Of a stretch of DNA of 64,000 bases, positions 49,989 through 59,022 are shown in pieces. The position numbers and the translations under genes were made by a program. Positions within the stretch are counted from its first letter, which is position 1; every line of letters starts with the position of its first letter. Source of the stretch: JBCCXZ01 sp965228005 (GTDB lineage Bacteria > Planctomycetota > Planctomycetia > Pirellulales > Lacipirellulaceae); contig CBDDGV010000003.1 of the NCBI GenBank assembly GCA_965228005.1, positions 1,488,001 to 1,552,000 of the forward strand. Reading direction: 5' to 3'. Under the pieces are notes generated by a model. It ran no database searches, was not told the DNA's origin, and worked only from the letters and a program-made list of their open reading frames with translations.

Positions 49989-52700
49989 CTAGCTGAGCTG
50001 CATTTGTGCATGACCCGCCTGGCGACCCTGGCCGAGCAGGCTCGCGATGGCCTTGAGCAGTTGTTCCTGGTCCATCTTGATCTGGTAGTCGTCGATGCCG
50101 ACCTCCTTGCCGCGGGCGACGTCCGCGGAGCCTGAGAGCGACGTGAGTGCGACGATGGGGAGGCGCCGCCACCGCGAGTCCCTCACACGCTGAGTGAACT
50201 CGAACCCGTCCATGCGGGGCATCTCGATGTCGGTTACGATGCCGTCGAACTCGTGCTCGCCAGAGTTGAGGGTTTCCCAGGCTTGCTGCCCGTCCTCGCA
50301 CTCGATGACCTCGTACCCGTGGGCTTCGAGGGTGTTCTTGACCTGCTGGCGGAAGAAGCCGGAGTCTTCCGCCAGTAGCAGCCGGCTGCTGGACGAGCCG
50401 GCGCTAAGCTGCTCCTTGTGCTCGGCGAACCAGGCGGGGTGGGCGACCTTGGCGAGCTCGAACATGTTGAGCAGCCGCACCGGTTGTTTGTCGACCAGGA
50501 AGGAGCCGATGACGCCCTCTTCACGGAAGGTCGTGGTGTCGACGTCGGTGGAGACCTCGCGGATGTCCTGCACTCTTGGGACGATGAGCCCCAGCTCGTG
50601 CCCGCCGACGCGGAACACCACCACGTAGAGCCGGTCGCCCGATTCCGAGGCGGCGGCGGAGATGTAGTTCTCCAACCGGATGAGCGGGACGGTCGTGTCG
50701 CGGTACTGGAGCAGTTCCTGGCCGCCGATGCTGTCGACCTGGTCGGGCCGCACGCGTTCGATCCGCGCAACCACCTCCATCGACAGCGCGAAGTGCTCTT
50801 GGGGGTTATTGGTAAAGAGCAGGACGGGCTGGGTCTCCAGGCGGCGGTCGGCGACGCTGTCGTCTTGGGTGTCGTTGAGCGACTCGTGTCTTCGGATGGA
50901 TTGCTGCGCCGCGATGCCCGCGATGTCGAGGATGAGGGCAACGTGTCCGTCGCCGAGGATCGTGGCGCCGGAGAGGCACTCGATCGACTGCAGGTGTCTT
51001 CCAAGGGGTTTGACGACGATCTCCTCGGAGTCTTGGAGGGAGTCAACAATCAGGCCGAACTCCGCCTGCCCGGTCTCGACAACGATGACGTTGATCGCCT
51101 GCTCGGCGGAGCTTGCATCGCTGGGCCGCTTCCCCATCGCCTTCTCGAGATGGATCAACGGCAGCAGCTTGCCCCGCAGGCGGAGGACCTCGGCGTCCTT
51201 CACGCGGCCGATGCGTTTGTCGACTTCGTTGGCGCGGACGCGTACGAGTTCGGAGATGTTGACCTGCGGGATGGCGTAGCGCTCGCCGCCCCCGTAAACG
51301 ATGAGCGAAGGGATAATCGCCAGCGTAAGAGGCAGGGTGATGACGATGTTCGAGCCGCTGCCGACGACCGATTCGACGTCCACGGTCCCGCCGAGCTTGG
51401 TGATGTTGGTGCGGACGACGTCCATGCCTACTCCCCGCCCGCTGACGTCGGTGACCTTTTCGGCGGTGGAGAATCCAGGGTGGAAGATCAGCCGGACGGC
51501 GTCACGGTCGTTGAGCTGATCGGCCTGTTCGGGGGAGAGCACGCCCTTGGCTACGGCCTTGCTCTTGAGCTTCTCGGGGTCGATCCCGCCGCCGTCGTCC
51601 TCGATCTCGATCCGTACCTTGCCGGCTTGGTAGGAGGCGCGGAGATTGATCGTGCCGGTCTCGGGCTTGCCGTGAGCGGTGCGAGTCTCAGGCGGTTCGA
51701 CGCCGTGGTCGACCGAGTTGCGGATCAGGTGCGTCAGCGGGTCGCCGATCGCCTCGATGATCGTCTTGTCGATCTCGACTTCTCTGCCCTCGATGACGAG
51801 GTCGCAGTGCTTGCCGAGCTGTCCGCTGAGGTCGCGGACGATGCGGGGGAAGCGGTTGAAGACGGTGGCGATCTGCTGCATGCGGGTCTGGACGATCGAC
51901 TCCTGCAGCTCGCTGGTGACCTGATCGAGCCGGGCGGCGACGGCGTCCAGGCCGTCTCGCTCGTTGTTGCTTACGGCCTGCATCAGCTGGTTGCGGCTCA
52001 GAACGAGTTCGCCGGCGAGGTTCATCAACCGGTCGAGCAGCCCGAGCGAAACGCGGATGTTCGCGTCGGCGGATCTGGAGTCTTTGACAGCCGGAACGGG
52101 CTTGGAAGCGGGTTTCGGGGCGCTCGCTGTGGGTTCGGACGCTTGCGGAGACGCCTCGGCGGGTTCGGCCTGGGCCGCATCCTCCGTCGTTCGCTCGACA
52201 GGGGTGGGCTGGAGCTCGGGATCTTCGGCGGCGAGTTCCTCTGCTGCTTGTTCGGCTGTTTCCGGCCCTGCTGCTTGCGACTGCTCGGGCTGCGCTTCGG
52301 GCGCCTCCTCCGGCGGAACTCCGTCGGTGATCGCGTTCAGCGCCGTGGTGTGTTCCGAGATGTCGGTATCCGCGTAGGCGTGCACGTCGCCGATCATACT
52401 GCGGAGCATGTCCGCAGCATTGAGCATGGTGTCGACCATGGGGGAGTCGGGCGTCAGCTCCAGATTGCGGAGCTTGTTGAGCACGTTCTCTAAGGAATGG
52501 GCGAGCTCATTGACCCGCTTCAGGCCGAGGAACCCGGCGCAGCCTTTGATCGAGTGGACGCCGCGGAAGATCTCGTTCACGAGATCGACATCGACCTGGT
52601 CTCCCGATTCCTCGATCGACAAGAACTGGTTCTCGATGTCCGACAGGTGCTCGCTCGCTTCGACAATGAAGTCGGCGAGCAGGTCTTCATCCATTGACAT
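49989..52700 (-). CDS. cheA: Hybrid chemotaxis kinase CheA with C-terminal receiver
   Basis: 903 aa, longer than usual (about 650-700). Domain order: HPt (residues 1-105, phospho-His49 in FRGVHSIKGCAGFLGL), a Pro/Glu/Ala-rich linker (about 130-205), a dimerisation region (IRVSLGLLDRLMNLAGELVL), HATPase (LIRNSVDHGVEPPETR, DDGGGIDPEKLK, GRGVGMDVVRTN), a CheW-like domain, a second CheW-like region (about 640-770, VLLFTNNPQEHFALSMEVVA), and a receiver (about 785-895, LLLAEDSGFFRQQVKNTL, acceptor in GIVTDIEMPRMDG). No free cheY occurs in the window, so the attached receiver may be an internal phosphate sink or output. First gene of the operon. Confidence 0.93.
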   Translation of the reverse strand: MSMDEDLLADFIVEASEHLSDIENQFLSIEESGDQVDVDLVNEIFRGVHSIKGCAGFLGLKRVNELAHSLENVLNKLRNLELTPDSPMVDTMLNAADMLRSMIGDVHAYADTDISEHTTALNAITDGVPPEEAPEAQPEQSQAAGPETAEQAAEELAAEDPELQPTPVERTTEDAAQAEPAEASPQASEPTASAPKPASKPVPAVKDSRSADANIRVSLGLLDRLMNLAGELVLSRNQLMQAVSNNERDGLDAVAARLDQVTSELQESIVQTRMQQIATVFNRFPRIVRDLSGQLGKHCDLVIEGREVEIDKTIIEAIGDPLTHLIRNSVDHGVEPPETRTAHGKPETGTINLRASYQAGKVRIEIEDDGGGIDPEKLKSKAVAKGVLSPEQADQLNDRDAVRLIFHPGFSTAEKVTDVSGRGVGMDVVRTNITKLGGTVDVESVVGSGSNIVITLPLTLAIIPSLIVYGGGERYAIPQVNISELVRVRANEVDKRIGRVKDAEVLRLRGKLLPLIHLEKAMGKRPSDASSAEQAINVIVVETGQAEFGLIVDSLQDSEEIVVKPLGRHLQSIECLSGATILGDGHVALILDIAGIAAQQSIRRHESLNDTQDDSVADRRLETQPVLLFTNNPQEHFALSMEVVARIERVRPDQVDSIGGQELLQYRDTTVPLIRLENYISAAASESGDRLYVVVFRVGGHELGLIVPRVQDIREVSTDVDTTTFREEGVIGSFLVDKQPVRLLNMFELAKVAHPAWFAEHKEQLSAGSSSSRLLLAEDSGFFRQQVKNTLEAHGYEVIECEDGQQAWETLNSGEHEFDGIVTDIEMPRMDGFEFTQRVRDSRWRRLPIVALTSLSGSADVARGKEVGIDDYQIKMDQEQLLKAIASLLGQGRQAGHAQMQLS

Positions 52701-52894
52701 GCGTCTCTCTCAGCCTTGTTACGTAGCTGCCGCGTCGCCGCGTCGGTCGTGTACGGACCGCCGGCGCTGACCTTCACGCACAACACTAGGTCAGGAGGAA
52801 GCGGGTCGACAGAATGAAACGTTTCCGGCCCGGTCGGCCCGGCTGCGCCAGTCGTGCCAACCGTTCGGGCCGTACGACCTGACGCGTTCGACGG

Positions 52895-53497
52895 CTACTC
52901 CAACAGGTCGTCGCCGTAGCCCGGGGGGAAGATCTCGCCCGGATCGGCTTTTTTCCGCGGCTGCGACGGTTCGGGGGGCTCTGCCTGGTCGGATTCGGGT
53001 GTTCCGAATGCGGCCATCCACTTGCGGACCTCCGCCGGAGAGAGTGGGCCGACAGGTTTCTCGGGCAGGGCGGGCCCCGCGGAGCGGCTCGATTCGTGCC
53101 GCCGTTGCCACACGCGACGGTACCAGGCGTCGCTGTCCTCGAACCGGGCGCGACGCCGGCGGGCGGCTCGCTGGACGCGGTGGTCGCTCGAGACGACCAG
53201 CAGTTGCCGTGGGGCGTCGTCCGCGGCGATCAGCTCTTCCAGCAGAGTGTCGGCGTCTGGGTAGTCGGAGGCGTAGCGGACGACCATGCCGTCGTGCCGT
53301 ACCACGCGGGGCAGTCCGGGGGGCGCTTCGGCGGCGTCGAATACGATGGTGGTGCGGGCACGCTCGGGCGCGTCGATCGAGTCGGCCAGGAAGTCGAGCA
53401 ACGCCTCACGCGACTGCTGCAAAGAACCGGCCGCGGGGCCCCTGCCGATGAGCCCGGTGACGTGCAGCAGGTTGTAGCCGTCGATCAGCAGGCCCAT
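52895..53497 (-). CDS. NYN-domain (YacP-like) predicted RNase
   Basis: 200 aa from ATG 53497. The N-terminal NYN/PIN-fold opens GLLIDGYNLLHVTGLIGRGP with conserved Asp5 (IDGYN) and continues with TTIVFDAAEAPPGLPRVVRHDG, an ADTLLEELIAAD acidic segment and LLVVSSDHRVQRAARRRRA. YacP-family proteins are predicted metal-dependent ribonucleases. The C-terminal 60 residues are proline/charge-rich and disordered-looking. It follows the pyrB-like gene by 5 bases, forming a tight two-gene unit. Role unproven in this lineage. Confidence 0.82.
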   Translation of the reverse strand: MGLLIDGYNLLHVTGLIGRGPAAGSLQQSREALLDFLADSIDAPERARTTIVFDAAEAPPGLPRVVRHDGMVVRYASDYPDADTLLEELIAADDAPRQLLVVSSDHRVQRAARRRRARFEDSDAWYRRVWQRRHESSRSAGPALPEKPVGPLSPAEVRKWMAAFGTPESDQAEPPEPSQPRKKADPGEIFPPGYGDDLLE

Positions 53498-53502
53498 GGT
53501 GG

Positions 53503-54831
53503 TTAGCGAGGGCGGTTCTCGCCGAGGGCGTGGGCGGGCGAGGGATCGGCCTCGTCGTAGACGTGCCGGTCTCCGTATTCGCCGTAGTAGTAGCGGGAGA
53601 CCTGGTGGTCGACTCCGAAGATCGAAGCGAGCAGCGCCGCGCGGACCCACATGCCGTTCCGCGCTTGGCGGAAGTACATAGCCCGGGGGTCGTTGTCGAT
53701 CTCGGGCGGGATCTCGCCGAAGTGCTGATCGCGGGGGAACGGGTGCAGGATCGGCGCGTAGGCCTTCATGCGGTGGACCAGGTCGAGCGTGAGCCGGTAG
53801 CGGTCGAAATCGATCTGCTCGAACGAGGCCGTGTCGTCGGCGTCGTTGTGCTCCTTCTGGATGCGGGTCATGTAGAGGGCGTCGAGCTGCTCGATGGCCG
53901 GCTTGCCGTCGACCGGTTCCTCGAGCGAGTCGACCTCGAAGTAGCGGACGCCGCGGCGGTCGAGCCGCTCGCGGGTGTCGGGCCGGAGGGCGAGCGTAGG
54001 GTGATTGGGCGCGAAGAAGATGAGCGTCACCCCCTTGTAGTTGGCGAGCAACTCGGCCAGCGAGCGGACGGTGCGGCCGCGGCCGATGTCGCCGCAGAAG
54101 CCGTAGACCTTGCCCGAGAGCCCGCGGGTGAGGCCGGGGTAGGTGGCCGCCATCTGCTCGAACCGGTTCCCCGCGGGGGAATCCCTCGGGTTCTGGAATT
54201 GGAAGGTCCGCTGCAGCGTGTACACGTCGAGCAGCGCCTGCGTGGGGTGCTCGTCGGCGCCGGAGCCGGCGTTGATGATCGGGACGCTCCGGTTGCCGCT
54301 GCGTTCGAGGTCGTTCATCAGGTAGGCGCAGGCCTCGGAGAGCTTGGGCCTCGGGCTGCGCATGATGATCAGGTCGAAGTAGCTGCTGAACATGCGGATC
54401 GAATCGAACCGCGTTTCGCCCTTGGTCTCACTCGAGGTGGATGGGTCGCGGACCTCGTTGCAGGTGATCCCCAGGATCTGGCAGGCGGCCATGAACGAGA
54501 GAAACGTGCGCGTCGAGGGCTGGGTGAAATAAAGCATCGCCCGCTTGTGGTGGAGCAGGTTCATGAGGAAGTCCTGCCCCTCGCGTCTCTTGGAGAGCAC
54601 GCGGATGTGGTCTGCCGTGGAAGCGAGGTCCTCGAGCATCTCGACGGTGAACTGACCGCCGAAGATGACGTGGCGGAGCCGCTGCTCGCGCTGCAGCTCG
54701 GGGACCTTCATGAGGATGGGACGCTCGATCCGGTCGCGGTACTGGATCAGGTCGAGGTCGTCCTGCGTGAGCGCAGGGGGAGTGGGTTCTTCGCCCGACG
54801 ATTCTTCGCCCGACAGTTCGTCGCCTGACAT
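53503..54831 (-). CDS. pyrB: Aspartate carbamoyltransferase (extended form)
   Basis: 442 aa against about 310 for a typical PyrB. Carbamoyl-phosphate site: FTQPSTRTFLSFMAA (STRT). Aspartate-side motifs: GSGADEHPTQALLDVYT (HPTQ) and LHPFPRDQHFGEI. The middle carries an insertion around residues 215-240, and the N-terminus has a roughly 40-residue acidic extension (SGDELSGEESSGEEP) built from a short repeated unit. It catalyses the first committed pyrimidine step. The NYN gene follows 5 bases later. No pyrI or pyrC is adjacent. Confidence 0.85.
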   Translation of the reverse strand: MSGDELSGEESSGEEPTPPALTQDDLDLIQYRDRIERPILMKVPELQREQRLRHVIFGGQFTVEMLEDLASTADHIRVLSKRREGQDFLMNLLHHKRAMLYFTQPSTRTFLSFMAACQILGITCNEVRDPSTSSETKGETRFDSIRMFSSYFDLIIMRSPRPKLSEACAYLMNDLERSGNRSVPIINAGSGADEHPTQALLDVYTLQRTFQFQNPRDSPAGNRFEQMAATYPGLTRGLSGKVYGFCGDIGRGRTVRSLAELLANYKGVTLIFFAPNHPTLALRPDTRERLDRRGVRYFEVDSLEEPVDGKPAIEQLDALYMTRIQKEHNDADDTASFEQIDFDRYRLTLDLVHRMKAYAPILHPFPRDQHFGEIPPEIDNDPRAMYFRQARNGMWVRAALLASIFGVDHQVSRYYYGEYGDRHVYDEADPSPAHALGENRPR

Positions 54832-54934
54832 AGCGCGTCCTCTGGCTTCTGTGCTGCCGCCTTGCCCGCGCCGTTATCGCACAAGGCGAATTTGGGAGTC
54901 AACCTCTTGATTCTGGCGCCGGGGTCAATGGAAG

Positions 54935-55116
54935 CGAAGGAGATGGGGGGATGTTGGTGATGATAGGGGATCGCTGCCGCGTTCTTCGGTATCCCTACGG
55001 CTTGGTCACCCGATTCAGCCCCAGAGGTTTATGTCAAGCAAGCTTCGGAATGTGTCTACGGTTGTGCTTACTCTGGATCATCTCCCTTCATCTCCAACAT
55101 CCCCCCATCTCCTTCG
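54935..55116. repeat. Palindromic element with GAAGGAGATGGGG ends, copy 2
   Basis: 182 bases bounded by CGAAGGAGATGGGGGGATG and its complement, with 23 perfect terminal bases and a longer imperfect arm. The interior is unrelated to copy 1 at 41160-41356; only the ends match. It lies between yaaA and the pyrB promoter and encodes nothing. Confidence 0.65.
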
Positions 55117-55137
55117 AAACAATTGAGTCCCGGACAA

Positions 55138-55920
55138 TCAAACCGGTTCGTCGCGGAGGAACGTGGGTTGGTCTTCGGTCGACTGCCCGGCGTCGTAGCG
55201 GTAACCGGCCGCTGTGAAGGCTCGCACGGCGGCGTCGCCCTTCTTCACGGTTTGGGCGAGGTGGCGGGCCATCATGCCGCGGGCCTTCTTGGCGAAGAAG
55301 CTCATCACGCGGTAGCCTTTGCCCGTCTTCGCTTTGTCCTTGAAGACCGGCGTCACCACGCGGGCGTCGAGCCCGCTCAATCCGGCCGCGGCGGAGTACT
55401 CCTGCGAGGCGAGGTTGACGACGAGCGGCTCGGCCTGGTCGGCGAGCGCCTTGCGGAGCGACTTCTGGATCTTGCCGCCCCAGAATTCGTACAGGTTCTT
55501 GCCGTGGTCGCCGGCGAGGTCGGAGCCCATCTCCAGGCGGTAGGGCTGGATCAGGTCCAGCGGGCGGAGCACGCCGTAGAGGCCCGAGAGGATGCGGACG
55601 TGGTCCTGCGTCCAGGCGAGCTGCTTGGGCGTGAGCGATTCGGCCTCTAGCCCGAGGTAGACGTCGCCGCGGAAGGCGAACACGGCCGGCTTGGCCCCGG
55701 CGGGGTCGGCCTTCTGCTTCCACGACTGGAAGTAGCCGTGCACTTCGGCGGTGAGGTTGTCGCTGATGGACATCAGCTTCTTCAGTTCGGCCTCGGAAAG
55801 CGACTTACCGATGGCGGCCAGCTTGCGAGCCCGGGCGAGCAACTCGGGCTTGGTCCTTTCGAGATCGCGGTCGAGCGGGTCGAAGTCGAGCCGCTTGGCG
55901 GGGGAAAGGAGGATGAGCAC
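55138..55920 (-). CDS. yaaA: Peroxide-stress protein YaaA
   Basis: 260 aa, normal length, from GTG 55920. YaaA lowers intracellular iron during peroxide stress and belongs to the DUF328 fold, with a recently described DNA-binding role. Motifs: MLILLSPAKRLDFDP at the N-terminus, SEAELKKLMSISDNLTAEV, FAFRGDVYLGLEAESL, HVRILSGLYGVLRPLDLIQP and MSFFAKKARGMMARHLAQ. It is transcribed towards pyrB, with a palindromic element in the gap. Function in this species is inferred from the family only. Confidence 0.92.
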   Translation of the reverse strand: MLILLSPAKRLDFDPLDRDLERTKPELLARARKLAAIGKSLSEAELKKLMSISDNLTAEVHGYFQSWKQKADPAGAKPAVFAFRGDVYLGLEAESLTPKQLAWTQDHVRILSGLYGVLRPLDLIQPYRLEMGSDLAGDHGKNLYEFWGGKIQKSLRKALADQAEPLVVNLASQEYSAAAGLSGLDARVVTPVFKDKAKTGKGYRVMSFFAKKARGMMARHLAQTVKKGDAAVRAFTAAGYRYDAGQSTEDQPTFLRDEPV

Positions 55921-55949
55921 AGTCTGTCGATTGGGCTTGGAGGGAGTTG

Positions 55950-56114
55950 AACCACAGAGTCGCTGAGGACACAGAGAGAAGTGGAAGCAGAAGGAAGAAG
56001 AACACTAATCATCGCTAATCTTCACGAATCCGGATGAGCGGAGATTAGTGCCCACTAGTGTTTCCTGCTCTTCTTCTCGTTTTCCTTTCTTCGTGTTCGC
56101 TGTGTCTCTGTGGT
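55950..56114. repeat. Intergenic palindromic element with CACAGAG ends
   Basis: About 165 bases between yaaA and the ABC permease. Outer arms ACCACAGAG (55951-55959) and CTCTGTGGT (56106-56114) pair, and inner CACTAATC (56003-56010) pairs with GATTAGTG (56043-56050). The arms are imperfect in between. It fills most of the gap and contains no ORF. Confidence 0.6.
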
Positions 56115-56121
56115 GCTTTAC

Positions 56122-57741
56122 TTATTGCGATACGCGCCAGCGGGTGTTGAACAGCCAGATCATCAGCAGCATCAGCAGCCCGTTGTATAGCAGCGTGAAC
56201 GCGACGTGACCGAAGAAGACGATCGGCTCCGCGGCGCCGGCGTTGGAGTACTTCTCGACTTCTAGCGGCAGGTTGAACACGGCGCTGAACGGGCTGAGGA
56301 CCTCGGCGAACTGCACGGCCGCGACGGCGGACGAGTCCGGGAGGAAGAACCGCACAAAAAGCTGCGCCGCCACGGGGGCGACGAAGAGCGTGGCGATCAA
56401 CAGATAGGAGGCCATCAGGCTGCTGGACGTGCGGCTGAAGAGGGTCGAGCAGAACAACGCCGTGATCGAGGTCGTCAGGCACGCCAGGGCGACCACGATG
56501 AAGTAGCCGGCCATGGTGGGCAGGTTGTTCCAGTAGTCCAGCGGCATGATGCAGGCCAGCACGACGGGCCACATCAGGAACGAGGTGAGGACCGTCGCCA
56601 CGCGGAGGCCGGAAATCAGCTTGCCCCAGAGCATCTGCCAGGGCGTGATGAGCGTGGTGAGCAGCAGGTCGAGCGTCTCGCGTTCGCGTTCGCTGGTGAC
56701 GCTGCCCGCGGAGAACACCGGCCCGACAAGCACGTTGAACAGCAGCACGTACGAGATGTACCAGGGGGCGAGCTGCGTGTTGATGTAGAGGCAGACGCCC
56801 ATCACCGGCAGGGCGACCACCATGCTGATCTGGATGACCAGCCGCAGCATGAGCGTGCCCTGGCTGAAGATCTCGCTGCGGATTTCCTTGTCATAGATCG
56901 GGTTGGCGTCTTCGGGCAGGAACGTCGTGCGCTTGGGCGGGGCGAAGAGCCGGTCGGGGAACTCGTCCCGCTTGATGTAGAGGCCGACAGCCTGCTCGGC
57001 CTCGGTCTCCAGGTCGATGAACTGCTTGCCATCGCTGCCGACCTCCGAGGCCTTCATCAACCGCTTGGTGGTGTCGCGCCACAAGAGGGCTCCGATGAGC
57101 AGTGCCCCGAGCGGGAAGATTGTCGAGACCACGATGACGCGGGTCGTGCCCAGGCCCTCCAGGGCGTTCCAGGCGAGGGCGCCGGCCAACGCCAGGGGAA
57201 GAATCAACAGGTACGAGACGACCAGCGACGCGCTGGTGCGCACGAAGTAGCCGCTGCACCAGATGCTGATCATACCGAAGAGAGCGACCGACGAGATCAT
57301 CGCCACGTACGCGGCGAGCACCTCGTAGAACTGCGCTCCGCCCAGCGGGAGGCAGAGCATGACGATCGGCAGCGACGCGATCATCAGCACGGCGAGTTGC
57401 GACAACGCGGTGGCGAGTTTGCCGAAGACGACCGCGCCCGGTTTCACCGGGCTGGCCATGAGCATCTCGAAGCTCTTGCGTTCCTTCTCGCCGGTGATGG
57501 CCCCGGACGCGAAGCTGGGGGCCATCAGCGACACGAGCACGTACTGGCCGAAGAAGAACAGGTTCACCAGCGCCCGGCCCTCGACGGAGCTGGACATGTC
57601 GACCTTCTGGTCGCCCGGCCACGCGGCGTAGACCAACAGGCCCAGCGCCCCGACGTAAAACGCCAACAGCGCAAATGACCTCGGCAGGCGGAGGTTCGAG
57701 ACCAGCTCACGCTGCAGGACGGGGTTTTCGAACAGGTACAT
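56122..57741 (-). CDS. Duplicated ABC-2 transporter permease
   Basis: 539 aa with about 12 hydrophobic helices. Two homologous halves are visible: FASGAITGEKERKSFEML followed by PGAVVFGKL in the first, and FSAGSVTSERERETLDLL followed by PWQMLWGKL in the second. A hydrophilic loop of about 80 residues joins them. This is a fused pair of ABC-2 membrane domains, so one chain may form the whole channel. No ATP-binding gene is adjacent in the window. Substrate unknown; ABC-2 permeases usually export. Confidence 0.85.
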   Translation of the reverse strand: MYLFENPVLQRELVSNLRLPRSFALLAFYVGALGLLVYAAWPGDQKVDMSSSVEGRALVNLFFFGQYVLVSLMAPSFASGAITGEKERKSFEMLMASPVKPGAVVFGKLATALSQLAVLMIASLPIVMLCLPLGGAQFYEVLAAYVAMISSVALFGMISIWCSGYFVRTSASLVVSYLLILPLALAGALAWNALEGLGTTRVIVVSTIFPLGALLIGALLWRDTTKRLMKASEVGSDGKQFIDLETEAEQAVGLYIKRDEFPDRLFAPPKRTTFLPEDANPIYDKEIRSEIFSQGTLMLRLVIQISMVVALPVMGVCLYINTQLAPWYISYVLLFNVLVGPVFSAGSVTSERERETLDLLLTTLITPWQMLWGKLISGLRVATVLTSFLMWPVVLACIMPLDYWNNLPTMAGYFIVVALACLTTSITALFCSTLFSRTSSSLMASYLLIATLFVAPVAAQLFVRFFLPDSSAVAAVQFAEVLSPFSAVFNLPLEVEKYSNAGAAEPIVFFGHVAFTLLYNGLLMLLMIWLFNTRWRVSQ

Positions 57742-57858
57742 CGCGGGCGGCGGGCGGTGGCGGATCGGTACTCGGGGCGACCGCCGAGCGTAGCTCGGCG
57801 GCTAGAAGAGATCGTACCGGCAGCGCGGCGTGAGGGCGAGCGCTAGAGGGGGCAGCTT

Positions 57859-57932
57859 GGGTGGCACTGGCGTCTCGCCAGTGCTGGTCTACTCGTACGC
57901 CCTGCTGCACTGGCAAGATGCCAGTGCCACCC
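57859..57932. repeat. Dispersed double-hairpin repeat, copy B
   Basis: Same 13-bp perfect ends and same inner hairpin halves as copy A, with a different central spacer. It lies in the 192-base gap between the permease and methyltransferase genes. Confidence 0.88.
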
Positions 57933-57933
57933 G

Positions 57934-58920
57934 CTAGGCGATGCGGCGGGCGGCGAGGTCGTCCAGCAGCTCTGAGGCGGGACGCTCCTGGTAGGGGCGG
58001 GTGACCCGTTTCTCGTCGAGCGTGCGGGCCACTTTCTTCACTAGCCGGGAGATCGGCACCAGCGGGCGGCTGTAGTGGCGGACCGCCGTGTGGTGCGTGA
58101 GCACGCCGAGCGTGCGGTCGAACGAGCCGGACAGGATGTCGTCGACCCGGAGCGGCTCGGCGGCGTCGTCCACCTTGCGGAAGACCGCTTCGAGGTTGCC
58201 GCCCGGGTTTCCGGTGGAGACCGCTTCCAGCCCGGCGCGTGCTCCGGCGGCCAGCAGCGTAACCCGGCTGAAGTTGAACAGGTGCCCCAGGTGCCACTTC
58301 TGGTTGGGGGCCGTTTCGGTTGATTCGACGTCGGGTACCTCGATCACGAGCACGCCGCCGACCTTGAGCGACTTGGCGAGCAGGCGGATCGCCTCGACGG
58401 GTTCCTGCAGGTGCTCGAGCACGTGGAACAGCGTGACGCAGTCGAACGAGCCGGGGGCGAACGGCAGGTCTTCGTAGAAGCCGTTGAAGACGTCGACGCC
58501 GTACTGCTCGGTCGCGAACTGCGCATAACCCTCGTTCGGCTCGACGCCGCGGGCCTCGTAGCCGGCGGCGCGGCAGGCGTGGAGGAACTCCCCGCCGCCC
58601 GAGCCCGCGTCGAGCAACCGGGCTCCCGGCGTGAGGTGCTTGGAGACTCGCTGCAGGCGCGAGTGGGCGTTGCGGCCGGCGCGGAGGATGTGCTTCAGCT
58701 TGGGCGTGTTGGTCTGCTTGTACTGCAGCCGATACTCTTCGCTGTAGAAGCGGCGTACCTGGTCGTCGGTCGGGCGGGGGTCGGTGAAGACCAGACCGCT
58801 GGCCGTCGAGATGACCGTGCGGAGCGGCTTGCCGTGACGGTCTTTCTCAGCAACGACCACCGCGTCGCGGCTGCCGGTGAGGCAACAGGGGGTATCGGTG
58901 ACAACCGTGTCGAGGCGCAT
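57934..58920 (-). CDS. Class I SAM-dependent methyltransferase
   Basis: 328 aa from ATG 58920, with CGGAG seven bases upstream; longer starts read through repeat DNA. Motif I GARLLDAGSGGGEFLHAC binds SAM, and FDCVTLFHVLEHLQEP is motif II, as in Methyltransf_23 proteins that methylate small molecules or glycan intermediates. A short N-terminal part with PCCLTGS could hold a structural Cys. Its stop is one base after copy B of the double-hairpin repeat and its start is near copy C, so the repeats bracket the gene. Substrate unknown. Confidence 0.85.
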   Translation of the reverse strand: MRLDTVVTDTPCCLTGSRDAVVVAEKDRHGKPLRTVISTASGLVFTDPRPTDDQVRRFYSEEYRLQYKQTNTPKLKHILRAGRNAHSRLQRVSKHLTPGARLLDAGSGGGEFLHACRAAGYEARGVEPNEGYAQFATEQYGVDVFNGFYEDLPFAPGSFDCVTLFHVLEHLQEPVEAIRLLAKSLKVGGVLVIEVPDVESTETAPNQKWHLGHLFNFSRVTLLAAGARAGLEAVSTGNPGGNLEAVFRKVDDAAEPLRVDDILSGSFDRTLGVLTHHTAVRHYSRPLVPISRLVKKVARTLDEKRVTRPYQERPASELLDDLAARRIA

Positions 58921-59022
58921 GGACGGGCTCCGCCGGGGGTAGTGGCGCATAGTACGCGGGCGGCGGAGTGTCTGAACTGGCCGTGATAGCGTCAAGGCCA
59001 GCACGGCTCTTGGGCCAAGAGC

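Noticed and set aside
50418..52493. 691-codon frame opposite cheA
   Set aside because: CheA motifs on the other strand are complete; the antisense translation has no recognisable domain and mirrors cheA codon bias.
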